Source: Hyphomicrobiales bacterium (lineage in GTDB: Bacteria; Pseudomonadota; Alphaproteobacteria; Rhizobiales; Rhizobiaceae). Taken from it: a stretch of DNA of 64,000 bases. The DNA lies in assembly GCA_900472395.1 (NCBI GenBank), contig UCHV01000003.1, positions 1 through 64,000 on the forward strand, written 5' to 3'. Position 1 is the stretch's first letter; every line of letters starts with the position of its first letter. The notes beneath the pieces were generated by a model. The model was not told the origin of the DNA. It did not search any database and saw only the letters and a list, made by a program, of their open reading frames with translations. The position numbers were made by a program, and so were the translations under genes. Shown piece after piece: positions 45,063 to 52,915 of the stretch.

Positions 45063-46382
45063 TCATTGGGCGGCTAGGTTCTCACGGGCTTTGAGCGTTG
45101 CACGCATCCTTGCCACATCCTCCGGTTTCACCGGCGTTGCGGCATTGCCCCAGGTGTTGCGGATGTAGTTCAACGTCTCTGCGATCTGGCGGTCGTCCAT
45201 CTTCCATTCGAAGGACGGCATGCCGGCGCCGGTCGGTTTGTCATGCGTGGCGACGGCGCGGGCGCCTACCAGCATGGCGCGGATGAGGTTGGTCGCATCG
45301 TCTGCCACAATGGCATTATTGCCGGCAAAGGCCGGGATCATCGACGGGATACCTTCACCCTGCAGGCCATGGCAAGCCGAGCAGTTGACTTCGTAGCGCA
45401 GCGCCGACGCCATCATTGCCGGCTCGTCTGCCGGGATCGGGGCAGGCGGCGCTTTTTGATCGCCCTCGATCGACTTGAGGTAAGTCGCGATGGCCTGAAG
45501 GTCAGGGTCGTTCAGATATTGCGTCGAGTTTTCGACAGCCTCTGCCATCGGACCCGTTGCGATCGACAAGTGGTTCGAACCCGTCTTCAGGTACTCGACA
45601 ATGTGATCGTTCGAGACGTCGCCGAGACCCGTATGCGGATTGCCGGTGATATCGGGTGCGAACCATTCGCCCAGATTGCCGCCTTGCAGATATTTGCTGG
45701 CCATTTCGGCGCCGAGCGGATTGCGCGGGCTGTGACACGCTGCGCAATGGCCGCCGCCTTCGACGATGTACTTGCCGCGGTTCCAGGCCTCCGACTGGGC
45801 AGCATCGGCAGCGAAGCCGCTGTTGTCGAAGAACAGCATGTTCCATCCGGCCATGGCAAGACGGATATTGTAGGGGAAATTCATCCCCGCATTCTCGTCG
45901 ACTGCATTCGCCGCCGGACGGACGGTAGACATGTAGGCCCACAGGTCGTGCATGTCCTGGTCGCTCAGCTTGGCATAGGCGGTGTATGTCATCGCCGGAT
46001 AGAGGAAGCCCTTCGACCCCTGGCCGTGGCGCACGGCGTCGAAGAAATCCCGCTCGGTCATCCGGCCGATACCCGTCTCGCGGTCCGGCGTGATGTTGGA
46101 TGACAGAAGCGTGCCGAATGGCGTCTTGAATTCATAGCCGCCTGCGAACGGCGACTTTCCATGTTCGGTGTGGCAGGCCATGCAGTCGCCCGTGCGCATG
46201 ACGTATTCGCCACGCTTGATGGCATCCTGATCCGCCGATTTGAAATCCGACAGTTGGACCGCATCATCAGCCACGGATGAACGACCGGTATTCAGGCTCT
46301 CATAAGCCCAGTAGCCTGCACCGGCCGCGGCGATCACGCCGACGGCCGCCAGACCACCGATGATCTTTTTCCAGTTTGCCAT
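45063..46382 (-). CDS. Triheme cytochrome c subunit of a membrane gluconate-type dehydrogenase
   Basis: A 439-residue exported cytochrome with an N-terminal signal-anchor (IGGLAAVGVIAAAGAGYWAYE) and three c-type haem sites, CMACH (about 67-71), CAACH (about 212-216) and CSACH (about 333-337). This matches the cytochrome subunit of gluconate 2-dehydrogenase and sorbitol/alcohol dehydrogenases, which pass electrons from the flavoprotein to ubiquinone. It starts three bases after the flavoprotein stop, so the complex is co-translated. Confidence 0.92.
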   Translation of the reverse strand: MANWKKIIGGLAAVGVIAAAGAGYWAYESLNTGRSSVADDAVQLSDFKSADQDAIKRGEYVMRTGDCMACHTEHGKSPFAGGYEFKTPFGTLLSSNITPDRETGIGRMTERDFFDAVRHGQGSKGFLYPAMTYTAYAKLSDQDMHDLWAYMSTVRPAANAVDENAGMNFPYNIRLAMAGWNMLFFDNSGFAADAAQSEAWNRGKYIVEGGGHCAACHSPRNPLGAEMASKYLQGGNLGEWFAPDITGNPHTGLGDVSNDHIVEYLKTGSNHLSIATGPMAEAVENSTQYLNDPDLQAIATYLKSIEGDQKAPPAPIPADEPAMMASALRYEVNCSACHGLQGEGIPSMIPAFAGNNAIVADDATNLIRAMLVGARAVATHDKPTGAGMPSFEWKMDDRQIAETLNYIRNTWGNAATPVKPEDVARMRATLKARENLAAQ

Positions 46383-46385
46383 CGA

Positions 46386-48161
46386 TCAGCCCTCCACCAG
46401 TGCGCCAGGGTTGCGGACGTAATTTTCGCGAATGGCGCGGGCGGCTCGCAGCGCCAGCGCGCCAACCGTACCGGTCGGGTTGTAACCGCCATTGTTCGGG
46501 AAGGCCGAGGCACCGACCACAAACACGTTGTGGCAATCCCAGCTCTGCAGATAGGGATTGACCGCCGAGGTGTTGCGGTCCGCGCCCATCACTGCGCCGC
46601 CGATCGTGTGGTTGGAGGCGACGATGGCCGTCGTGAACGGCTTGGCTGCGAAGTTGAACGGTTCCACATGGGATGCTCCCATCTTTTTGCCGATCTCGAC
46701 GGAGCGATCCATGGTGAACTTGGCCATGGCGCGGTCGTTGCGGGCGTAGTCGTATGTCAAGCGCAGCAAAGGCACACCGAACCGGTCCTTGTAGGTCGGG
46801 TCGAGATCCAGATAACCACGCTTGGTCGGCATGGACGTGCCCTGGTTAAACAGCACGCCATAGTTCTGGTAATATTTGGAATAGGCCTTCTTGAACTCAG
46901 AGCCCCAACGCGGCGTGCCCGGCGGCAGGTTGTTGGCCTTGGCGATCGGGGCACCGTCTCGCGACAGGGTCAGAATGCCCGCGCCACCGATGAAGTCCAG
47001 ATCGGCGTGGTCGAAGTTGTCGCCGTTATAGTCATCGATCTGGGAGCCGAGGCCGCCGGTGCCGATGAACGGGTTGATCTTGTCGCCTTCGAACCAGAGA
47101 TCGGCGCCGGACACCGTCTGGAAACTGAAGTTACGTCCGATCGTGCCTTGCGAGGTGAGCGGATCGTAAGGCTTGCCGATACCGGAGTTCAACAGCAGAC
47201 GCACATTGTCCATCTGGAACGCCGTCAGGCAGACGATGTCTGCAGGTTGCTCGATCTCGTTGCCGGCCTCGTCGATATAGGTCACGCCCGTCGCCGTCTT
47301 GCCGTCGGCAGCCTTGTTGACGCGGGTCACGTAACCCTTGGTGATGACGGTGAAATTCGGTTGGCGCATCAGCGCCGGGAAGACGCAGGCCTGCGGGCTG
47401 GATTTCGAATAGTTGCCACAACCGTAATACAGACAGAAACCACAATAGGTGCATGGGCCCATGCTGACGCCGAGCGGGTTCACATAGGCCTGGCTGACAT
47501 TGGCGCAGGGAATCGTAAATGGATTGAGCCCCATCTCCTCCGTTGCCTTGTTGAAGATTTCCATCATGCGCAGGGTTTTGAGCTTCGGCGTCGGGTAGTC
47601 GCGCGAGCGTGGACCTTCGAAGACATTGCCTTCCTTCGAAATCTCGCCCTTGATATTTCCAGCCTTGCCGGCGATCCCCGAAATCCGCTCCCAGCGGTCA
47701 TAGTCCGGTTCTAGGTCATCGTAGGTGATGCCCCAATCCTGCAGCTGCAATTCGCCGTCCTCGGCGCGCGCCATGCCGTAACGCTCGATGGTGCGCTTGC
47801 GAACCTCGAAATCCCAGGGCGTAAAACGCCATGCCATGCCGGCCCAATGGAAACCCTGCCCACCGGTGCCGCCGCCCAGTTCGAAAATGCCGAAATCTCG
47901 CTGCGGCACGGCTGTCTGGTCGAGCGAATTGCGCATCGTCACAGTGTTGTCGCGCGGCGGGGAAAGGAGTTCCTTGCGGGAGCTCCAGCGCAGTTCGTCG
48001 GGGTCGACTGCCGGCGGCGTGTGGGTGGATGTATCCAGCCAGGGGCCGCGGTCGATTGCCACCACATTCATACCCGCGCGGGAAAGTTCTTCAGCAATGA
48101 GCGAGCCAGCCCAGCCGAGGCCGACGATAACGGCGTCAGCCTTTGGACGTTTCGTAACCAT
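46386..48161 (-). CDS. GMC-type flavoprotein subunit of a membrane gluconate-type dehydrogenase
   Basis: A 591-residue GMC oxidoreductase that oxidises a sugar or sugar acid at the periplasmic face. The FAD-binding motif is VIVGLGWAGSLIAEELSRAG near the N-terminus. A cysteine cluster (GPCTYCGFCLYYGCGNYSKS) corresponds to the iron-sulfur-binding region of related fructose and gluconate dehydrogenases. The C-terminus has the catalytic-type SNHTIGGAVMG and the GMC signature NVFVVGASAFPNNGGYNPTG. It has no signal peptide of its own; export probably rides on the Tat signal of the small subunit encoded just upstream. Exact substrate (gluconate, 2-ketogluconate, polyol) not determined. Confidence 0.92.
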   Translation of the reverse strand: MVTKRPKADAVIVGLGWAGSLIAEELSRAGMNVVAIDRGPWLDTSTHTPPAVDPDELRWSSRKELLSPPRDNTVTMRNSLDQTAVPQRDFGIFELGGGTGGQGFHWAGMAWRFTPWDFEVRKRTIERYGMARAEDGELQLQDWGITYDDLEPDYDRWERISGIAGKAGNIKGEISKEGNVFEGPRSRDYPTPKLKTLRMMEIFNKATEEMGLNPFTIPCANVSQAYVNPLGVSMGPCTYCGFCLYYGCGNYSKSSPQACVFPALMRQPNFTVITKGYVTRVNKAADGKTATGVTYIDEAGNEIEQPADIVCLTAFQMDNVRLLLNSGIGKPYDPLTSQGTIGRNFSFQTVSGADLWFEGDKINPFIGTGGLGSQIDDYNGDNFDHADLDFIGGAGILTLSRDGAPIAKANNLPPGTPRWGSEFKKAYSKYYQNYGVLFNQGTSMPTKRGYLDLDPTYKDRFGVPLLRLTYDYARNDRAMAKFTMDRSVEIGKKMGASHVEPFNFAAKPFTTAIVASNHTIGGAVMGADRNTSAVNPYLQSWDCHNVFVVGASAFPNNGGYNPTGTVGALALRAARAIRENYVRNPGALVEG

Positions 48162-48199
48162 AGTATTTTGCCTTGATGTAAATTCGGGAGAGGGACGTT

Positions 48200-48928
48200 T
48201 CAGTCCTTGGGAATGAGGCTGACCGGAACCAGATTGAGTTCCTGCCCGGTGCGGTCCGTGTAGGCGCGGTAGTCATAGCGAGCGCCCGGAAAACCGATCA
48301 TCTTCCAGCCGGCCATGTCCTTGTTGCCGCCGTAAAGGGGGTCGGCAAAATAACCCTCGCGCACATTCATGAGCATCAGCTCGAAAAAGGCTTTGGTGTT
48401 GACGTTTTTGCCCAGATCGAGCGAGCCGTTTTCCATGCCAGAGAGAATTTCATCCTGACGGTTCGGCTGCAGATCGGCAAACGAGGCGTTGTCGTTCTTT
48501 TGGGCATAGGCTTCCAGAGCCTGCAAGCCGGCGCGGTAGCGTTCACGCGGCGTCGCGATGAATTGCGCCTTTTGCAGCATCTGCTCTTCATGCGGCTGGG
48601 CGGGACCGTCGCGGTAAACCGTAGCTCCGTCCCCGAACACGCCGGAAAGCTGTGCGTCGAGGAAGTCGAGACAGCCAGCTTCCGATGCCGACGGCCCGTG
48701 TTCGTCTCCAGGGATCAGTCTATCGAACGCGGCTTGTAGAGTTTTGAGTTCCTGATCGTTGGTCAGAAACTGCCGCGCGCCGCCGCGCTTGATCGTCTTC
48801 GGCAGAAAGCTTTCGTCGAGGGCCATATCCTGGGGATAGCCGTGCATGACTTCGGCTTGGGCGGGCTTTGCGACTACGGGCGCGGCCATGAGCGCACCGA
48901 TCGAGAACAATGCCTCTCTTCTTTTCAT
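48200..48928 (-). CDS. Gluconate 2-dehydrogenase-type small (gamma) subunit
   Basis: A 242-residue subunit-3 family protein and first gene of the operon. The twin-arginine signal KRREALFSIGALMAAPVVA should export it folded together with the flavoprotein. Family segments include LQAAFDRLIPGDEHGPSASE, then AGCLDFLDAQLSGVFG, and YFADPLYGGNKDMAGWKMIG with FPGARYDY near the C-terminus. Needed for assembly and export of the complex in studied homologues. Confidence 0.92.
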   Translation of the reverse strand: MKRREALFSIGALMAAPVVAKPAQAEVMHGYPQDMALDESFLPKTIKRGGARQFLTNDQELKTLQAAFDRLIPGDEHGPSASEAGCLDFLDAQLSGVFGDGATVYRDGPAQPHEEQMLQKAQFIATPRERYRAGLQALEAYAQKNDNASFADLQPNRQDEILSGMENGSLDLGKNVNTKAFFELMLMNVREGYFADPLYGGNKDMAGWKMIGFPGARYDYRAYTDRTGQELNLVPVSLIPKD

Positions 48929-49442
48929 AGCTGAGCTTTCTAAAAAACGTGCGTGATCGTGCCGGGGGAGGTCCGACCGAAATTGCCAGTAAAAAAGGGT
49001 TGGGATAGGCGGGAGGATTCCGAGGTTGCCCGGCCGCCTAATTGTTGAACGTCAGCCGGGAGAGCTGGGCGCGGAGGGACAGAGATAGATCAAGGCGCAA
49101 AAACCGGCACTCATTGGGCCGATCGTGGTCTTCAGGAAAATGCGCATTGGTAACCTCGTGTCATTCTGGAGCGGTACTACGCTTGAGAAAAAACAGCGAC
49201 AAGCTGTCACAGGCTGCATTCTTTGATCGAGATCAAAACTCTTTCATTTTGAAAGTTTTGCGAGGCCGCAAAAACGACGGCTGCAGGACCGGTGTTAGGT
49301 CTTTCCTGAAGTGCGTTCGATCTGCGCTGAAGGGTTTCATAATCCGCCAAATGTCATGGGTCTGTCATCGGCAGCAGAAATAGTCGGCCATCCTCGCGCT
49401 TCGTTCGCGCTCAATCACCCCCAAAGGATGGAGGACATTTCC
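48929..49442. other. Divergent regulatory region before the large secretion-type genes
   Basis: A 514-base gap between the dehydrogenase operon and the first giant gene, with no gene I can support. Its only clear element is a perfect FNR/FixK-type box at 49223-49236, which could act on either side. Confidence 0.5.
49223..49236. promoter_or_regulatory. Perfect FNR/FixK-type box
   Basis: TTGATCGAGATCAA, a full match to the TTGAT-N4-ATCAA consensus recognised by FNR, FnrN and FixK regulators of low-oxygen response. It lies 206 bases before the preferred start of the 1100-residue protein and 294 from the dehydrogenase operon start. Rhizobia typically carry such regulators. Which side it controls cannot be told from sequence. 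Confidence 0.7.
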
Positions 49443-52400
49443 ATGCGTCTCGAAAGCAATGCCCGCACTCAGGAAAACAATCCGCTCGGTCCGGACGGCA
49501 ACCTGTTCGACACGATCCTGCGTGTTGCCCAGAAACGGGATGACAAGGACAAACCCGATTATCGGATGGCCACCGACAACGAGGTCTGGCCGGATGTGCG
49601 CGACACCGAGATCGTGGACGTGCCGGAGGAGGCAAGGACCAAGGACGATGCGACCGGAGAAGACGTGATCGCTTTCAAGGCGGATGGCGAAACGGTTGTG
49701 GTCAAGCGCGACGTCAATCCGCGCCTATTCGACTATATCGACGGCATCAAGGGCATGGCCGGAGCCGAGATGAACACGATGCAGCAGCGCGACGAGCGTA
49801 TTCTGCGCAATGACGAAACCGTGCCGTTGCAGGACCTCAAGGACATCACCGCGTGGATGGTGGATGGCGACGTGCTGACCTATACGGCAAAGGACAAGGA
49901 CGGCAACGGCATTGCCATCAGCAAGGAACTGACCCCGGAATTCTTCGATCAGGTCGACGCCCTGCAAAAGGGGAATGACCAGGGTTTTGCGTTGAAAACG
50001 GACGGAGGACTGATTTCGCCTGAAGATCTCGCCAACGCGGAAATCCTGCCGCCGGATGAGCGCAACGGTTTCGTCGGCCTCACGGTGAATGGCGATAAGA
50101 TCCATGTTTCGGAACAGGTGACGCCGGAAGTCTACGATCAGATAACGACCTACCAAAAAAGCCAGGCGGATATCAAAGCCTCCGAGGAGGATGGCTACAA
50201 ATTGGCCGGCCCGAACGATTACCCCGATGACAAGGATATCGTCCGCTGGGGCATGGCCGACGAATTCGATAATGGCATCATCCGTTTCGAAACGAAGAAT
50301 GGCGACAAGTTCGTCGTGTCCGAACTGACCAACAAGCCGCTTTATGACCGTATCGTGGAAAAGGCCGAAGGCACGCAATCCGGTGACGTCGATTCGATCC
50401 GCAAGGAATTCGGCGTCCCTTCCCCGTCCGAAATCAGCGTTTTCGAGCAGAAGACCGATGTCGATGTGGATGAAAAGGATGCTGCCAAGGGCAAGCTGAC
50501 CGTCTCGGAACTTGCGACCAAAAGTCTGATCGAGGATTACCGCAAGGGTGTGGAAGACGGCTCGATCGCCAAGGACGATCCGCGCGCCAAACTGGTGCGG
50601 GCGCTGGAGGCGAAGAGCGCTTTCGAGAACGGGCGCGGTATCACCGGTTATGAAGAAACCAAGGGCCTTTTCGGCGGCACTTGGCGCGAAAGCAATGATG
50701 AGCAGACCCAGCTGACCGGCGCCGACATGCAGGACATCATCGATGGCCATGCGCTGGATACGTCTTTGGAAGAACTGTTCTCCGACCCGACCATTTCCAA
50801 GGATTACAGCGCCAGGATGGAGGATGCGATCGGCAAGATCGATCGCGAGGGACTGGAAAAGAAGCTCGAGGATCTCGTGTTCGGCAAGGACTCCAGATAC
50901 ATGGAGTATATCGCCGAATTGAAGGAACAGGGGCTGACCCACGCAGCGCGGGCCGATATTGCGCAGGTGGTGCAAAGCTTTTCCGCGCTCGATCCGGAAA
51001 AGGGCAAGCAGGCAGCCGCCCAATTGCAGACCGATGCGCTGACGATGGATCTGAACAACCTCGTTGCCAACCCGGATACGATCTCGGAAACCAACAGGAC
51101 GCAGGCGACCAAGGATCTGTTCGGTCTGCTGAAAGCAATCTTCAAGTCGGAAAGCCTGGACGTTCCCCGCCGGACGATCGAGACCATCGAAAAATTCATC
51201 GAGGGTTTTATCAACGGCAATGTCGATGAAAAGGCGGTGATGAAGGCCGTCAATGGCGCCGCGCAGGAGGCGGCCGCCAATGGCGGCCATATTCCAAAGG
51301 AATCGCTCGACAAATACAAGGCCTTCATCCCAATGAAGGATCAGGAGGGTTTTGTCGGTTTCCTCGGCAAGATCAACAGCATGGGTATTCTCGGATCGCT
51401 CGGCGGCGGTGTGTCGCTGATCTCCGGCATCTACCAGCTGGCCGGCAAGGGCGGTGCGCTCGCCGATACGCCCATCGAGCGGCTTGCCGTGGCCAAGGAT
51501 TTCATCAGCTTTCTCGGCGCCACCTCGCATTTTGCCACGCTCGGGGATTCGATCACCAAGGCGTTGGGCGGCGAAGGCAAGATGGTCGACGTGCTGGGTC
51601 TCAAGCAGTCCGTGCCGGAAATATGGGGTGACAAGGGCCTGAACGGCCAGGCGCTGAAGGACACGGTGCCGAAGAACAGCTACGTCCTGCCCGAAATCGA
51701 GCTGCAGAATTTCGACAGGTTCACGGCCGATGCCACGCGCGAGATCAACCAGGCGGCCGACCGTATCGCCACCGGCAAGGGTGTCAACGGCAGCAAGTTC
51801 ATCGAGAATTTCGATCCAGATGTGGTCGATGGCGTGCAGACCACGGTCGAGACCCAGGCGAAAGCCGCGGGCCTCAGCAATCTCGATAATCTCAAGAACA
51901 TCGGCAAGACCGTTACCCGCGTCCTCGGGCCGGTGGCGGATACGTTTGGCGGTATTGCCGATATCGTTCTTGGCGCCTTCACCATCAAGGACGCGGTGGC
52001 GAGCGGCAGCGATCTCGGCAAGGCCGCCGGCAGCCTGCAAGTCATCGGCGGGGCGGCCGGTCTCGCGGCAGGCGGTATCGGCATCGCCGGCGCCTTTGGT
52101 ATCGGCGGTGCGGCACTCGGCGCTGCTGCTGCGCCGCTCTTTCTGGTCGGCGTGGCGCTGCTCGGCATCGGCGGCATTATCGGCTACTTCCTCGACCACG
52201 AAAAGAAGCAGAAGGCCACCAATGCCGAAGGGCAATGGTACAAGGACCTCGCTGGCGATGGACTGCTGCAGGACGATTGGGGCGACAAGGTCGAATACGC
52301 CCGTTACTCCTCCTATCGCTACGAAGGCCGCGATGCGCCGGATGACGAGAGCATCTACGATTTCCAGAAAGACGAGTGGGAGCATTTCAGGCAAACGCCG

Positions 52401-52745
52401 CAGGATGACGGCTCCTCGAGCAATCGGCTCGACGAGGACCTTCACGTCGACAAGGAGATGGCCGGTTACCAGCGAGAATTCTACGACGAAAACCGCGACG
52501 TCATCGAGACGATCCGCTCGAAATGGGACGACTGGAACGGCAAGGACAGCATCGTCAGCGACAAGGACCTGCGCAAATACGCAGCCGATGAAGGGCGAAG
52601 CAGGGAAGACCGCGAGGCGGCGCAGTTCCTGCTCGACAACAAGGGCTTTTTCGATCTGCTCGACATCAGCGCCCACGACAATGGCAAGGATGGCAAGATC
52701 AGCACCAACGACCTGAATGCCTGGCTGGGCAAGGTCGGGGCTTGA
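49443..52745 (+). CDS. Giant HrpF/NopX-like putative type III translocon protein (1100 residues)
   Basis: An acidic 1100-residue protein with no Sec or Tat signal. ATG 49443 has GGAGGA eight bases upstream. Three parts are visible. About residues 40-310 form four diverged units of about 70 residues (NGDKIHVSEQVTPEVYDQI, NGDKFVVSELTNKPLYDRI and so on). About 830-915 is a Gly/Ala-rich hydrophobic region (AAGGIGIAGAFGIGGAALG, then PLFLVGVALLGIGGIIGYFL). The last 80 residues carry two EF-hand-like loops (DWNGKDSIVSDKDLRKY and DNGKDGKISTNDLNAWL), the pattern of HrpF/NopX/HrpK translocon proteins. It shares the last two with the next gene. Membrane insertion in a host cell is inferred, not shown. 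Confidence 0.68.
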   Translation: MRLESNARTQENNPLGPDGNLFDTILRVAQKRDDKDKPDYRMATDNEVWPDVRDTEIVDVPEEARTKDDATGEDVIAFKADGETVVVKRDVNPRLFDYIDGIKGMAGAEMNTMQQRDERILRNDETVPLQDLKDITAWMVDGDVLTYTAKDKDGNGIAISKELTPEFFDQVDALQKGNDQGFALKTDGGLISPEDLANAEILPPDERNGFVGLTVNGDKIHVSEQVTPEVYDQITTYQKSQADIKASEEDGYKLAGPNDYPDDKDIVRWGMADEFDNGIIRFETKNGDKFVVSELTNKPLYDRIVEKAEGTQSGDVDSIRKEFGVPSPSEISVFEQKTDVDVDEKDAAKGKLTVSELATKSLIEDYRKGVEDGSIAKDDPRAKLVRALEAKSAFENGRGITGYEETKGLFGGTWRESNDEQTQLTGADMQDIIDGHALDTSLEELFSDPTISKDYSARMEDAIGKIDREGLEKKLEDLVFGKDSRYMEYIAELKEQGLTHAARADIAQVVQSFSALDPEKGKQAAAQLQTDALTMDLNNLVANPDTISETNRTQATKDLFGLLKAIFKSESLDVPRRTIETIEKFIEGFINGNVDEKAVMKAVNGAAQEAAANGGHIPKESLDKYKAFIPMKDQEGFVGFLGKINSMGILGSLGGGVSLISGIYQLAGKGGALADTPIERLAVAKDFISFLGATSHFATLGDSITKALGGEGKMVDVLGLKQSVPEIWGDKGLNGQALKDTVPKNSYVLPEIELQNFDRFTADATREINQAADRIATGKGVNGSKFIENFDPDVVDGVQTTVETQAKAAGLSNLDNLKNIGKTVTRVLGPVADTFGGIADIVLGAFTIKDAVASGSDLGKAAGSLQVIGGAAGLAAGGIGIAGAFGIGGAALGAAAAPLFLVGVALLGIGGIIGYFLDHEKKQKATNAEGQWYKDLAGDGLLQDDWGDKVEYARYSSYRYEGRDAPDDESIYDFQKDEWEHFRQTPQDDGSSSNRLDEDLHVDKEMAGYQREFYDENRDVIETIRSKWDDWNGKDSIVSDKDLRKYAADEGRSREDREAAQFLLDNKGFFDLLDISAHDNGKDGKISTNDLNAWLGKVGA
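49560..50372 (+). repeat. Four diverged ~70-residue repeats in the 1100-residue protein
   Basis: Units at about residues 40-110, 112-180, 180-248 and 250-310. The conserved core is a hydrophobic strand, a NGD/DG turn, VxxVS, then xTPxLYDxI. Divergence between units is high, so the array is old. Confidence 0.6.
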
Positions 52746-52915
52746 CGCGCACTCATCCTTGATCGCGGCGGCGCCCGACATCCGGCGGCGTCGCCTTCGC
52801 TGCCCGGGCACAAAATGCCCTTGCTGTCACATGCAGTTCACGGCTGCGCTTGTAGGGTTAATGCAATCCTAAAACACATTTAAGCGATAATTCATACTAG
52901 AGAGGAGACGCATCC

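Noticed and set aside
49725..52811. 1028-codon open frame antisense to the 1100-residue protein
   Set aside because: Hydrophobic, Ile/Val/Leu/Arg-rich shadow caused by GC-biased third positions; it has no recognisable domain, and the sense strand has repeats, a good ribosome-binding site and family similarity.
52741..52860. GC-rich imperfect stem after the 1100-residue gene as a terminator
   Set aside because: Pairing is broken and no T-run follows; the gap to the next giant gene is short enough for co-transcription.
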